Notes under the pieces: model-generated | Seen by the model: the letters and a program-made list of their open reading frames with translations, nothing else | Told to the model about the DNA's origin: nothing | The model's database searches: none | Translations under genes and position numbers: made by a program | Shown here: piece after piece, positions 16,182 through 25,700 of the stretch | Layout of the letters: each line of letters starts with the position of its first letter | Position numbering within the stretch: position 1 is the stretch's first letter | NCBI RefSeq assembly: GCF_008065135.1 | Contig: NZ_CP042914.1 | Location: 7,483,404 to 7,547,403 of the forward strand | DNA length: 64,000 bases | DNA from: Roseimaritima ulvae | Lineage (GTDB): Bacteria > Planctomycetota > Planctomycetia > Pirellulales > Pirellulaceae | Reading direction: 5' to 3'

Positions 16182-16933
16182 GTGGCCGCGCCCCGCGTCG
16201 CTTCGCTCAGCTTTTCCGCGGCCGGGGGATCCAGCAGCAGCGTGCAGTTAGCGTGTTTTTGCAGGATCGACGCGGGTAGGTCAGGCGTTACCGGGCCCTC
16301 TACGGCGGCTTGCACGGCTGCGGCCTTGCGAGCGTCCGGCACACTGCAGATGATCGCTCGCGATTTCATGATCTGCTGCACCGACATGCTGATGGCGTGC
16401 GTCGGTACTTCGGCTAGCGATCCGAACCAGCCCTCGCCGACTTGTTGCTGTCGACACGGTTCATCCAGTTCGACGATCAGGTAGGGATCGGTGGTTTCGA
16501 AATCGGCGGGGGGGTCGTTAAAAGCCAGGTGTCCGTTTTCGCCGATACCGACCAACGCCACGTCGATCGGCTGGCCGCTGACCAGTTCACCGATTCGTTG
16601 AACGTTTTCTTGGGGCGAATCGCCGGCATCGAGGAATTGAAAGGAACCCAGAGGCACTTTCTGCACCAACCGCTCGTCCAGATAGCGGCAGAACGAGGCC
16701 GGGTGCGAGCGATCGATGCCGATGTATTCATCCAGGTGAAAGCCATCGACCAGCTGCCAATCGATATCGGGCTGTTTCGTTAAATGTTCGAGCACAGTAA
16801 ATTGCGACGCGCCGGTGGCGACAATCATACGTGCCCGGCGGTTGTCGCTGATCGCATCTCGCAGAATGGCCGCCGCGCGTTCTGCCGCCAAGCGACCCAT
16901 TTCGTCGACATCCGACGCAATCTCGATTCGCAT
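16178..16933 (-). CDS. nagB: Glucosamine-6-phosphate deaminase
   Basis: The 251-residue product matches NagB/6-phosphogluconolactonase-type isomerases: [10 protein letters not shown]-like phosphate loop ([16 protein letters not shown]), [20 protein letters not shown] (with the catalytic Asp and FHLDEY signature), [18 protein letters not shown] with the catalytic His-containing motif, and [20 protein letters not shown]. It would convert GlcN-6-P to fructose-6-P and ammonia. ATG 16933 is preceded by AAGG. It is the first gene of the nagB-nagA pair; a transporter or regulator of the pathway is not present nearby. Confidence 0.92.
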   Translation of the reverse strand: MRIEIASDVDEMGRLAAERAAAILRDAISDNRRARMIVATGASQFTVLEHLTKQPDIDWQLVDGFHLDEYIGIDRSHPASFCRYLDERLVQKVPLGSFQFLDAGDSPQENVQRIGELVSGQPIDVALVGIGENGHLAFNDPPADFETTDPYLIVELDEPCRQQQVGEGWFGSLAEVPTHAISMSVQQIMKSRAIICSVPDARKAAAVQAAVEGPVTPDLPASILQKHANCTLLLDPPAAEKLSEATRGAAT

Positions 16934-17000
16934 AGTGTACCTTGTGACGAATGAAACCCGATTTTAGTTAACAGCAAGACCACAAGTTTGGCATTCACTG

Positions 17001-18278
17001 ATGCAGAACGCAACAACCTCTGATTCATCTCGTCGCACCCTGGGCGACTGGCTTCGCTCGATCGGCCCCGCGGTGGTCGTCGCCGCCGTGGTGCTCGGCC
17101 CCGGAACCATTACCGTCGCGTCACGGGTGGGCTGCCAACACGGCTATTCGCTGGGCTGGCTGGTGCTGACCACTTCCGCCCTGATGGCGATCATGACGGT
17201 CGCGGCCCTGTTTGCCGGCGTGTCCACAAAAAAGACTCCGGGGAAACGGCTGCGAGAACGTTTTGGTTCCCCGCTCACCATCGCCATCGGGTTGGTGCTG
17301 TTTCTGATCGTGGCCCTGTTTCAATCCTCCAACAACCGCGCTCTACTGTTAGCAGCGGAGTTTTTTGTGCCCTCGCTAAAGACCTCGCAATGGGGATCAA
17401 TCGCCTTTTTGTTAGCGTTTAACGTGGCCGTGATCGCGTTTTTCTTGCTCGCCCGCGACGTCTACAAAGTGATCGAAACGGCAATGTTGATGATGGTCGG
17501 ATTGATGATCGTGTGCTTTGGCATCAACGCCTTGGCCGGCGGTGTGCAACCCGGCGGGGCTGCCACGGGCTTGGTGCCCACGCCTTCATCGATGAACGCG
17601 GCCCTGCAAGCACTGACCGGAGACGTGCGAGCCCTGATGGCGACGACGTTTTCGGTGGCCGGTGCCTTCTATCAATGTTATCTGGTGAGGGAACGCCGCT
17701 GGACGACCGGCGAATTGCGGTTCCGAGCCGTCGATAGCTGTGTCGGCATCGCCACGTTGGGCATCCTGACAATGTTGATTATGTGGACGGCGGCCGCGGC
17801 GCTGCACGGCAAAGTGGCCCCCGAGCAAGTAACCGATATTGCATCCTTGGCCGATAGCCTGCGACCGACGTTTGGGCAGACCGCCACGTTGGTGTTTGCT
17901 ACCGGGATTATGGCCGGAGCGGTGTCGTCGTTTGTCGGCAATGCCTTGATCGGTGGGACCGTGTTTTCGGACTGCCTGGGGATCGGCAGTAAAGCGTCCC
18001 AGCCCTTCCCGCGGCGATTGACCGTCGCGGCGCTGCTGGTGGGAGCCGTGATCGCTTCGCTATCGGTGTTTGCAATCGAGAGCAACGTGAACTTTATCGT
18101 CATCGCGCAAGGCCTGACCACCTTGGGGCTGCCGGTGATGGCGTTGGCTCTGTTGTGGTTGTTGATCGATTCCGAGACGTCGCCGCTGTGGCTGATCGCG
18201 GGCACCGTGGTAGGCGTTTGTGTGACCTTCGCCCTAGCCCTGGCCACCGTGCTGAAACTGACCGGCGTGATTGTTTAG
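17001..18278 (+). CDS. NRAMP-family transporter with altered metal-binding motif
   Basis: A 425-residue protein with about 11 predicted membrane helices. The NRAMP fold is suggested by IGPAVVVAAVVLGPGTITVA (TM1), FQSSNNRALLLAAEFF, VAGAFYQCYLVRERRW (TM6 region) and GAVSSFVGNALIGGTVFSD. In canonical NRAMP Mn/Fe transporters TM1 carries DPGN, whose Asp and Asn bind the metal; here the same place reads GPGT, so both ligands are replaced. The substrate may therefore not be Mn2+/Fe2+. The gene stands alone, divergent from nagB with 67 bp between. No regulator or metal box was identified. Confidence 0.8.
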   Translation: MQNATTSDSSRRTLGDWLRSIGPAVVVAAVVLGPGTITVASRVGCQHGYSLGWLVLTTSALMAIMTVAALFAGVSTKKTPGKRLRERFGSPLTIAIGLVLFLIVALFQSSNNRALLLAAEFFVPSLKTSQWGSIAFLLAFNVAVIAFFLLARDVYKVIETAMLMMVGLMIVCFGINALAGGVQPGGAATGLVPTPSSMNAALQALTGDVRALMATTFSVAGAFYQCYLVRERRWTTGELRFRAVDSCVGIATLGILTMLIMWTAAAALHGKVAPEQVTDIASLADSLRPTFGQTATLVFATGIMAGAVSSFVGNALIGGTVFSDCLGIGSKASQPFPRRLTVAALLVGAVIASLSVFAIESNVNFIVIAQGLTTLGLPVMALALLWLLIDSETSPLWLIAGTVVGVCVTFALALATVLKLTGVIV

Positions 18279-18325
18279 CCAGTAACCCGCAGGCGTTTGC
18301 CCACACTGGGCATCACCCACCCTCC

Positions 18326-18402
18326 GGGACGTGAAGTGTATTAATGACGGATTCACTTCACTCTCCCTCTGGGAGAGTCGAGCGTCAGCGAGGAGAGGGT
18401 TT
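18326..18402 (+). repeat. Family C element, left half only
   Basis: Starts with GGGACGTGAA and runs through the first internal hairpin (CTCTCCCTCTGGGAGAG and GTCGAGCGTCAGCGAGGAGA), then stops. The right half and terminal repeat are missing. It lies between the convergent NRAMP and comEC genes. Confidence 0.75.
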
Positions 18403-18477
18403 CTCGGCCGCGGGAAATGGTGCTAACGACCTGCAAGTCCAACGCACCCTCCCCGCGCGCATCCCGAGAACCGTGGG

Positions 18478-21057
18478 CTAGCGTCCAAACGGCTGATTTA
18501 CAAACACCTGCTCGCCCGGCCACCAGGGCTGCACCGTCACCGTACCGTCGCTTTCGATCCGTGTGGTGATCGCTCCTTGCAAACTTGTCACGTACACGTC
18601 CGCACCGTTTTGTGCCAAGCGTTGCAGGACTTCCGGCCGACCGGCTCGGGTGCCGCCGCTGACCACCACCGTGCGCGGCCGCGACCAATCCAACAACGGC
18701 CGCATGTCCTGTTGCAGCGAACCGTGATGCGGCGCCATCAGGATGCCGCTGCCCGGCGGCCGCGGATATTGCATCACCGCTTCGGTGCCGGGCGTTTCCA
18801 AGTCGCCCGGCAATATTAGCGAACGGCCGCCGTGGTCGATCTGCAGCACCAAGCTATTGACGTTGTCGTTGCCCGCCAGCCGTTGCCGCGTGGGGTGCAA
18901 GATTCGAATCGTCTGCGCGGTGTGGTCCAACTGAAGCTGTTCGCCGGCGTGCTGTTCGATGACTTCCACGCCCGCCTCGGCGATCGCTTGACGCACCGCT
19001 TCCAGGCCGCGTTCGTCGGTCGCCAGCATGCCTGGCGGTGTGATGATGCGGCCGACAAAGAAGCGTTGCAGCAAGCCCGGGACGGCGTTGTAGTGGTCGG
19101 CGTCGGCGTGCGACAACACGATCGCGTCCAGCCGGATGATGCCCCGGTCCCACAAGACCGACTCGATCGGACGACTGCTTTGCGCAGGGTCTCCCAATCG
19201 CCCGCAGTCGTACAACCAGGTCGTGCCGGTGGAGTGCCGGACCAACACGCTGGTGCCGTGTCCGACGTCGATGAAGGTGGCTTCCAGGCTATCGTCCGGT
19301 AATTCATGCAGGTGCGAACTGCGGTACAGCGTGGCCAGCGGCAGGGCGACACACGTCCAACCGACCAGCCACAGCAGCAGTAGTTGCGACCGTGGCCACG
19401 TTGCCGGCAGCAACAGCCCCGCGGCGATCAGCAGGTAAAAAATCAGTACCCACCAGGACGGTGGAGAGGGCAACCAAAAATGTCCCAGCGGTACGGAAGC
19501 CAAGGCGTCGATGATGCCGATGATGAAGTGCAAACTGAGTTCGCAAACGATGGCCGGGATGACCGCCAATGCGTCCCAGCAGACGCCCCCCAGGACGGCT
19601 ACCAAGCCGGCGATCAGAGCCACCATCAATGGTAACCCCAGCAGCACATTGGCCAGAATAGAAATCGGGGACACGACATGAAAGTGGTACCACACCAATG
19701 GAGCACTGACCGCCCAGACCCAGAAACTAAATCGAAAGGCCAGCCACAGGCGTCGCCCGGAGGTGGTCGAAAACCGACGCAACGCTCCCAATCGAGCGTC
19801 CAGTAATCGCTCCAAAGGATCGTTCGATTGGCCACTCGCCGCCATCGCGGTCACGCTGCGACTGGCAAAGATGAGCGTCCCCACGGCCAGGAATGATAAG
19901 TGCACGCCGACCTGGCTGAGGTTCGCCGGGTTCCACAACAGCAATCCCAAAGCGGCGACCGCCAACGCGTTCAAGGGATGCACCATCCGTCCCGACCACA
20001 TGCCCAATAGGACGGCCCCGATCAGCAGCGCCGCCCGCATCACCGGGGGACGTCCGCCGGTGACGGCGGCGTAAGCGATGCAGACAACCAGGATCGTGAA
20101 GTATTGTTTGTTTTGAGAGATGCTGCTGATCGCCAACAGCCACGAAGCCGCCAAGGCGACCATTCCCAGATGCAAACCGCTGACCGACAACAGGTGCGCG
20201 GTGCCGGTTTCCAGCAACCGATCGCGGGTCGAACGCTCGACGGCTTCGCGACGCCCCAGCACCAACGCCGCAGCCAAGGGGCTGCAGCGTTCGCTCAGGT
20301 GTCGCGACAGAATGCGTTCGCCGCTGGCCCCAAAAGCGGCAAAGGGACGCTGCAGCTGAAACCGACGGTGTTGCCGCTGCAGTTGTTGCAGCGAATCGAC
20401 TCGGACGCGGCCCTGTTGACCGCGAGCCGCATAGATCGAACGCATGTCGGGTTCGCCCGGATTCCGCGGCGGGGTGATCGATTGGATGTCCCCCAGCACT
20501 TGCAGTTCGTCGCCCGGTAGGTAGTCCGTCGCGTCGCCATCGACCATCACCCGCACACCGCCTTCGACAGGCCGCCAGTGAGCGCCCACGCGGATCGCAG
20601 AAACCCGTCCCGCAAACAGGCTTTGCCACTGCGGTCCGCGGCCGCGAAGTTCCGCCAACGCGCTGGGACGACGCTCGACGCGGCCGTCCACAATCAACCG
20701 CAGCGCCGCCGGTCGCCAGTGATCCGTTAGGTAGGCGGTCAGCGAGGCTTGGTGGATCTGCCGGCGTTGCTGGCCACCGTGCAGGGCGAAGGCCGCCGCC
20801 ACACAGCACAACGCGGCCAACCAGCCGAGCCGACGCATTCGGCTGCGGCGACCAGCCCAAAACAACAGCACCGCCGCAAATCCGGCTAGAATGGCACTCT
20901 GCCATGCCCACAACCCGGCGTGGATGCCCGCCGCGGCGGACATCGCCAGGGTGATGGTCGGATAACGCCGCAGCAAATGCCGCTCGGCGTTATCGGCGCG
21001 CCCCTTCAAGTCGTTGGTTTGTGTTGCTGTGCCCCCCATATGCGTATGGTATCGCAT
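18478..21057 (-). CDS. comEC: ComEC/Rec2-type DNA uptake channel
   Basis: An 859-residue membrane protein with the full ComEC architecture. The N-terminal part has two to three helices and an OB-like DUF4131 region (LTDHWRPAALRLIVDGRVER to YLPGDELQVLGDIQSI). The competence core follows with many helices and the signature GTAHLLSVSGLHLGMVAL. The C-terminal part is a metallo-beta-lactamase domain (FIDVGHGTSVLVRHSTGTTW, VLSHADADHYNAVPGLLQ, LMAPHHGSLQQDM, LILPGDLETPG). In competent bacteria ComEC carries single-stranded DNA across the inner membrane. ATG 21057 is favoured because of a G-rich stretch before it; ATG 21039 is an alternative. No other competence gene lies nearby. Confidence 0.93.
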   Translation of the reverse strand: MRYHTHMGGTATQTNDLKGRADNAERHLLRRYPTITLAMSAAAGIHAGLWAWQSAILAGFAAVLLFWAGRRSRMRRLGWLAALCCVAAAFALHGGQQRRQIHQASLTAYLTDHWRPAALRLIVDGRVERRPSALAELRGRGPQWQSLFAGRVSAIRVGAHWRPVEGGVRVMVDGDATDYLPGDELQVLGDIQSITPPRNPGEPDMRSIYAARGQQGRVRVDSLQQLQRQHRRFQLQRPFAAFGASGERILSRHLSERCSPLAAALVLGRREAVERSTRDRLLETGTAHLLSVSGLHLGMVALAASWLLAISSISQNKQYFTILVVCIAYAAVTGGRPPVMRAALLIGAVLLGMWSGRMVHPLNALAVAALGLLLWNPANLSQVGVHLSFLAVGTLIFASRSVTAMAASGQSNDPLERLLDARLGALRRFSTTSGRRLWLAFRFSFWVWAVSAPLVWYHFHVVSPISILANVLLGLPLMVALIAGLVAVLGGVCWDALAVIPAIVCELSLHFIIGIIDALASVPLGHFWLPSPPSWWVLIFYLLIAAGLLLPATWPRSQLLLLWLVGWTCVALPLATLYRSSHLHELPDDSLEATFIDVGHGTSVLVRHSTGTTWLYDCGRLGDPAQSSRPIESVLWDRGIIRLDAIVLSHADADHYNAVPGLLQRFFVGRIITPPGMLATDERGLEAVRQAIAEAGVEVIEQHAGEQLQLDHTAQTIRILHPTRQRLAGNDNVNSLVLQIDHGGRSLILPGDLETPGTEAVMQYPRPPGSGILMAPHHGSLQQDMRPLLDWSRPRTVVVSGGTRAGRPEVLQRLAQNGADVYVTSLQGAITTRIESDGTVTVQPWWPGEQVFVNQPFGR

Positions 21058-21068
21058 TCCCACCCCCC

Positions 21069-21134
21069 GTAGCTACGCTCGCCCCGAGCGTGGCCCCCCG
21101 TCCTCACCCCGTAGCTACGCTCGCCAGAGCGTGG
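21069..21134 (+). repeat. Two GCCA-type hairpin repeats, one with CCCC loop
   Basis: The copy at 21069-21093 has stem CGCTCG/CGAGCG-like with a CCCC core in place of GCCA; that at 21111-21134 is the standard CGCTC/GAGCG form. They separate the divergent comEC and ceramidase-like genes. Confidence 0.75.
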
Positions 21135-21165
21135 TCCTCGATGTCACACCAACGGAGCCTCCACC

Positions 21166-23283
21166 ATGTCCCTACGTTATCTGCTCGCTTTTGCCCTGCT
21201 CTCGATCGCGGTTCCCGCCCGCGCAGAGCTGCGCGTCGGCGCAAAGGTAGTCGACGTCTCGCCGCCCCAGTTTCCGGTATTGGTCAACGGCGGCATGCTG
21301 AACAAAACCGCTGGCCAAATCAACACGCCGGTGTCGGCGCGAGCGATCGTGGTGGACGACGGGCAGCAGCGGCTGGCGATCGTGGTGGTTGATAGTTGCA
21401 TGATGCCGCGGCCGTTGCTCGACGACGCCAAACGTCTGGCCGCCAAACGCACCGACATCCAGCCCGATCACATGCTGATTTCCGCCACCCATACGCACAC
21501 CGCGCCTTCGTGCATGGGCGCCTTGGGCACCGATGCCGATCCGGCTTACGTTTCTTATCTGCGCGAGAAACTCGCCGAAGCGATCGCGGCGGCCGAAGCC
21601 GAATTGCAACCCGCTCGGGTGGGATTTGCCACAGGCGACGCGGCGCCGTATACGGCCCTGCGGCGGTGGGTCCGGCGCAGCGACCGCGTGGCCGACGATC
21701 CGTTTGGCAATCCTACCGTTCGAGCCAACATGCACTCGGCCAACAATTGGGACGACGTCACCGGACCATCGGGCCCCGAAGATCCGGAGCTGTCGCTGAT
21801 CGCCTTCCAGTCGCCCGATGGCCAACCGATCGCCATGCTGGCCAACTTCTCGATGCACTACTTCGGCGACCGCCCGATCAGCGCCGACTATTTTGGCCTG
21901 TTCGCCAACCGCGTCCAGGATCGCTTGGCCGCCGAGGCCAACGATAAAACTCTTCAGCCCGTTGCCATCATGTCACATGGTTGCAGCGGAGATATTTGGC
22001 GTCGCGACTATGCGCTGCGGCCCGAAGACCGACCGGATTTCACCATCGATGGGTTTACCGACGACTTGGTGGAAATCGCTTTGGAGGCTTACGAAGACGT
22101 CGAGTACCAAACGGACGCCACCATCGCAATGGCCGAGCAGCGGTTACCGATGAAATACCGAGTGCCCGATAAACAGCTTTTGCAATGGGCTCAGAAGATC
22201 ATCGAACCGCTGGGGGATAATCCGCCAACCAACACCACCGAAGTTTACGCTCGTGAACAGGTCCGACTGCATCAGTTGCAAGCGACCGAGGTCGTGGTGC
22301 AAGCCTTGCGGATCGGGGATATCGGCATCGCCACCACGCCGACGGAAACCTACGCCCTGACCGGTCTCAAGCTGAAATTGCAAAGCCCGTTGAAGCATAC
22401 GATGGTGATCGAATTGGCCAACGGGGGCGATGGGTACATCCCGCCGCCGGAGCAACATGTGCTGGGCGGCTACAATACCTGGGCCGCCCGCTCGGCCGGT
22501 TTAGAAGTCACCGCGGAACCCAAAATTACGGCCGCTGGATTAGCTTTGCTGGAACAGGTTTCCGGCCAACCGCGGCACGTCCCCGCGTGGCCGCAAACCT
22601 CTGAAGCGAAAACCATCGCCTCGCTTGGTCCGCTGGCGCACTACCGCATGAACGAGTTTGAAGGGCCACGAGCGATCGATGCCGGTGCTCAGCATCGCGA
22701 TGGGATTTACGAATCCGGCGTGGTGTTCTTCCTGGAAGGAGCTCCGGTGCAAGGCCGCGAAACCAAGAATGTTCGCGAGCTGAATCGGGCGGCGCATTTT
22801 GCCGGCGGCCGATTGCGCACCCGTTTCGAGGATCTGGGCGACTCCTACAGCGTGGCGATGTGGTTTTGGAACGGCATGCCCAATGAAGCTCGGGAAACCA
22901 CCGGTTGGCTGTTTTCGCGAGATCATGAGCACACGGTTTCGCCGCAGGGTGATCACTTGGGAATCGGCGGCACGGCCACCAAGCCGGGCTGTTTGGTTTA
23001 CCAGCACGGCGGGGATAGTGAAGCGGTCCAGGTGGGCAGCACGCCGCTGGAACGTTGGAGTTGGAATCGAGTGTTGTTCGTCCGCGACGGACAAACGGTA
23101 CGCGTGTATTTAAACGACAACGCCAAGCCCGAGATCACGGCCGAACTGGATCCGCAAACGGCTTCACCGCCAGCGCCCATTTTCTTCGGCGGCCGGAGCG
23201 ACAATCAGTCGAATTTCGAAGGCCGCATCGACGAAGTCGCCGTATTCGGGGAAGCGCTAGAAGCCACTTCGTTTGCCGAGTAG
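21166..23283 (+). CDS. Neutral-ceramidase-like exported protein with C-terminal LamG domain
   Basis: A 705-residue protein with signal peptide (LRYLLAFALLSIAVPARA-E). Residues ~20-480 resemble the neutral/alkaline ceramidase N-terminal domain: VGAKVVDVSPPQFPVLVNGG, RAIVVDDGQQRLAIVVVDSC, LISATHTHTAPS (zinc-binding His cluster), IAMLANFSMHYFGD and MSHGCSGDIW. Residues ~500-705 form a LamG/concanavalin-like domain (LGPLAHYRMNEFEGPRAIDA, HFAGGRLRT, WSWNRVLFVRDGQTVRVYLN, FEGRIDEVAVFGEAL). Such planctomycete proteins are probably hydrolases acting outside the cytoplasm; true ceramidase activity is not established. ACGGAG precedes the ATG. The gene appears monocistronic. Confidence 0.85.
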   Translation: MSLRYLLAFALLSIAVPARAELRVGAKVVDVSPPQFPVLVNGGMLNKTAGQINTPVSARAIVVDDGQQRLAIVVVDSCMMPRPLLDDAKRLAAKRTDIQPDHMLISATHTHTAPSCMGALGTDADPAYVSYLREKLAEAIAAAEAELQPARVGFATGDAAPYTALRRWVRRSDRVADDPFGNPTVRANMHSANNWDDVTGPSGPEDPELSLIAFQSPDGQPIAMLANFSMHYFGDRPISADYFGLFANRVQDRLAAEANDKTLQPVAIMSHGCSGDIWRRDYALRPEDRPDFTIDGFTDDLVEIALEAYEDVEYQTDATIAMAEQRLPMKYRVPDKQLLQWAQKIIEPLGDNPPTNTTEVYAREQVRLHQLQATEVVVQALRIGDIGIATTPTETYALTGLKLKLQSPLKHTMVIELANGGDGYIPPPEQHVLGGYNTWAARSAGLEVTAEPKITAAGLALLEQVSGQPRHVPAWPQTSEAKTIASLGPLAHYRMNEFEGPRAIDAGAQHRDGIYESGVVFFLEGAPVQGRETKNVRELNRAAHFAGGRLRTRFEDLGDSYSVAMWFWNGMPNEARETTGWLFSRDHEHTVSPQGDHLGIGGTATKPGCLVYQHGGDSEAVQVGSTPLERWSWNRVLFVRDGQTVRVYLNDNAKPEITAELDPQTASPPAPIFFGGRSDNQSNFEGRIDEVAVFGEALEATSFAE

Positions 23284-23292
23284 CCGCCTGTC

Positions 23293-23479
23293 TCGTTTAA
23301 CCCGCAGCCGGAGGGAGCCTCGAACCGTTTCGCTTCTGCCATTTCGCGTGACAGGCTCCGCAGGCGCAGGCGTGTGCTGCCGAATCGTACCAAGCAAAGC
23401 GAATCAGCACAGAGCACCAAACACTACTAGCAACATCCATGGCGGCCCGCGCCGGCGCCTGCGGCTGCGGGTTAAACGA
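23293..23479. repeat. Family E element bounded by TCGTTTAACCCG / CGGGTTAAACGA
   Basis: Inverted ends TCGTTTAACCCGCAGCCGGA (23293) and TGCGGCTGCGGGTTAAACGA (ending 23479) enclose 187 bp with no coding sequence, including GACAGGCTCCGCAGGCGCAG. The same ends occur at 26732-26989. Confidence 0.65.
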
Positions 23480-23546
23480 TTGCTTGCAATCAACACGTTA
23501 TACTGAAACGTCCGTCCCGCATTCTGTTCCCTTTTGGAGAGCCGTG

Positions 23547-25100
23547 ATGAATCGCAATGGTCGTCGTCAGTTTTTGGCAAACGTCGGTAGTGGCATGCTA
23601 GTGGGCAGTTTGGGCACGGGGTTGGCCGGGGACCTGGGTATCCACACCGCTTGGGCGGACGACGCAGCGGACGACCGGCTGACGTTTGGTGAACTGGAAC
23701 CGCTGGTTGCCCTGATGCAGGAAACGCCGCTGGGCAAACTGCAACAAGTCCTGCTCGGCGAAATCGATCGCGGCACCGATCTGGCAACCCTGATTGCCGC
23801 CGGTTCGCTGGCCAACGCTCGCACCTTCGGCGGGCACGACTACGTCGGCTTCCACACCTTTATGGCGCTGACGCCTGCGTTGGAGATGGCCGGCGAGCTG
23901 CCCGAAGCACGCCGCGCGTTGCCGGTCCTGAAAGTGCTGTACCGCAACACCGATCGCATTCAACAGTTTGGTGGTTCCAGCAGCGAAGTCTTGCGGCGGT
24001 TGGACGACAGCAAACACGAGGGCCAGCGTCCCACCGCCGAAGCTTTGCAAGCGGCAACGCGGCAAGCCGACGTGGAGGCAGCCGAGCGGATGATGGCGGC
24101 GCTCGGGGAGCAGTCGGCCGGCGGCGTTTTCAATCGCGTGCAACATAGCGTACAAGACGAAGCCGACGTGCATCGCGTGGTGTTGGCGTGGCGAGCTTGG
24201 GCGGCGATCGGCGTGGTCGGTGAACAACACGCCGGTACGTTGCTGCGGCAGTCGGTGCATTATTGCCTGAAGAACTCGCAGCGACGCATCCGCGACGGCA
24301 AACCCGATCCACAGTTGTGGACCCTGCTGCCGCGCTTGCTTGATCAATATAAACTGCTCAGCCAACCCGTGGGAAAGCGCCGCGGAGACGATCAGTGGAT
24401 CGATGAATTGGCGTGGACGATTTTCCAAAGCGACCGCGGACAAGCGGCCGACGCGGCGGCCCAAGCTCTGGCCGATGGTTACGCTCCGGATCAGGTTGGG
24501 GAAGCCATGTCGGTGGCCGCCAATCTGTTATTACTACACGATCCGGGACGATCCAAAGCGGGCGACGGCGACAAAGTCAAAGGCTCGGTGCATGGGGCTT
24601 CGGTGGGCGTCCACGCATCGGATGCCGCCAACGCTTGGCGGAACATCGCTCGCGTCAGCAACCCCCGCAATACGATCGCCAGCTTGTTGGTGGGCGCCTA
24701 TCACACGGCCGGCCAAAGCCCTCGCGTGCAACGCCAACGCTGGCCGCTGAAAATGGACGTTGTGGAAAAACTGGACGACAAACAGGAGTTGTTGCGGCAA
24801 ACCGAACAAGCGGTTCGCAATCGCGATCAAGCATTGGCGGGTGCGGCCGTGCAGCGATACGCCGACGTGGGCGGATCGCCGCGAGCGATTTCCGATGTAT
24901 TGCTAAGCTTTGCGACCAGCGAAGACGGCGCGCTGCACGCGGAAAAGTATTATCGTACGGCGACCGAGGAGTTCGCCAACACGCGAGCGTCGCTGCGGTG
25001 GCGGCAACTGGTAGGCTTGGCTCGCGTGTCGGCCAGCGAATACGGCACGCCCGCCCCCGGCTACCAAGAAGCCTGTGAGATGTTAAACGTGCCCGCTTGA
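23547..25100 (+). CDS. Tat-exported protein of unknown function
   Basis: The ATG at 23547 follows TTTTGGAG with good spacing. The 517-residue product opens with a twin-arginine signal (NRNGRRQFLANVGSGMLVGS) and is then predominantly alpha-helical and rich in Ala, Gln and Leu, with no metal or nucleotide motif that I recognise. Conserved-looking segments include ARTFGGHDYVGFHTFMAL, EARRALPVLKVLYRNTDRIQ, HASDAANAWRNIARVSNPRN and SLLVGAYHTAGQS. The His/Asp-containing 'GGHDYVGFHTFMAL' could be functional, but this is speculation. It is followed by a hairpin repeat and a truncated Uma2 gene. Confidence 0.75.
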   Translation: MNRNGRRQFLANVGSGMLVGSLGTGLAGDLGIHTAWADDAADDRLTFGELEPLVALMQETPLGKLQQVLLGEIDRGTDLATLIAAGSLANARTFGGHDYVGFHTFMALTPALEMAGELPEARRALPVLKVLYRNTDRIQQFGGSSSEVLRRLDDSKHEGQRPTAEALQAATRQADVEAAERMMAALGEQSAGGVFNRVQHSVQDEADVHRVVLAWRAWAAIGVVGEQHAGTLLRQSVHYCLKNSQRRIRDGKPDPQLWTLLPRLLDQYKLLSQPVGKRRGDDQWIDELAWTIFQSDRGQAADAAAQALADGYAPDQVGEAMSVAANLLLLHDPGRSKAGDGDKVKGSVHGASVGVHASDAANAWRNIARVSNPRNTIASLLVGAYHTAGQSPRVQRQRWPLKMDVVEKLDDKQELLRQTEQAVRNRDQALAGAAVQRYADVGGSPRAISDVLLSFATSEDGALHAEKYYRTATEEFANTRASLRWRQLVGLARVSASEYGTPAPGYQEACEMLNVPA

Positions 25101-25110
25101 TCCGACCTTC

Positions 25111-25133
25111 GTAGCTACGCTCGCCAGAGCGTG
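25111..25133 (+). repeat. GCCA-loop hairpin repeat (stem CGCTC/GAGCG)
   Basis: Standard copy lying 10 bp after the stop of the Tat-exported protein gene and just before the Shine-Dalgarno of the Uma2-like gene. Confidence 0.85.
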
Positions 25134-25153
25134 TGCGTCCAGGAGAATCCCAT

Positions 25154-25486
25154 ATGTCGTCCGTCCAGAAATTTGCTCCACGGTACACGATCGAGCAATA
25201 CGTCCAATGGCAGGGCGACTGGGAATTGTGGGAGGGAGTCGCGATTGCGATGACGCCGAGTCCGTCTGGAATTCATCAGGGTGTCGTGACTCGCCTGAGT
25301 CGCATACTGGGCAACGCCATCGAAGCCGAGCAGTGTGATGCGGAGCCGTTTGTGGAGCTAGATTGGATCATCAGCGACGACACGGTTGTGCGACCCGACG
25401 TGTTGGTGGTGTGTGGAACTCCGCCAGACCGACATTTAGAGCAGACGCCGACGATGGTCGCCGAGGTATTATCGGATTGCCCGTGA
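25154..25486 (+). pseudogene. Uma2-family (DUF820) endonuclease-like gene, C-terminally truncated
   Basis: The 110-residue product has the N-terminal half of a Uma2 protein: YTIEQYVQWQGDWELWEGVA, MTPSPSGIHQGVVTRLSRIL, DWIISDDTVVRPDVLVVCG and the strand MVAEVLS. In intact members (about 180-200 residues) 'VxEVLSPST' continues with the D-x-K/Y region and 'YWVVDP'. Here it breaks to DCP-stop, so part of the PD-(D/E)xK-type core and the C-terminus are missing. No continuation was found in the other frames before the tRNA at 25566. AGGAG precedes the ATG, so a short protein may still be made. Probably a decaying gene. Confidence 0.7.
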
Positions 25487-25565
25487 CTTTTGCAAGTTTG
25501 GTCGGTCGAGTAAACTAACGCCGCTCGCCCGGTGGCTTTGTAGTCCCCGGCGAGTCGTCACAAGC

Positions 25566-25639
25566 GGGCCAGTAGCTCAGTTGGTTAGAGCAGGGCACTC
25601 ATAATGCCTTGGTCGCGGGTTCAAGTCCTGCCTGGCCTA
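25566..25639 (+). tRNA. tRNA with CAT anticodon (Ile2 or elongator Met)
   Basis: A 74-nt cloverleaf: acceptor GGGCCAG/CTGGCCT (one G-U), D arm GCTC/GAGC, anticodon stem GGGCA/TGCCT with loop CTCATAA, variable TGGTC, T stem GCGGG/CCTGC. The anticodon is CAT. The features CACTCATAATG and CTTGGTCGC resemble the tRNA-Ile2 that TilS converts to read AUA, but elongator tRNA-Met cannot be excluded. CCA is not encoded. A strong terminator follows. Confidence 0.93.
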
Positions 25640-25646
25640 TTTTCAG

Positions 25647-25700
25647 CCCCCGCGGGACACGGATCTTTTTTTAGATTTCCTGTGTTTCGCGGGGGTTTTT
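25647..25700 (+). terminator. Rho-independent terminator of the CAT-anticodon tRNA
   Basis: The stem CCCCCGCG (25647-25654) pairs with CGCGGGGG (25688-25695), extended by ACAC/GTGT, and is followed by TTTTT (25696-25700). It begins eight bases after the tRNA. Confidence 0.88.

Noticed and set aside
19727-20911. 394-codon frame within comEC on the same strand
   Set aside because: It is an out-of-frame shadow rich in Arg, Gly and Pro; comEC motifs are all in the other frame.
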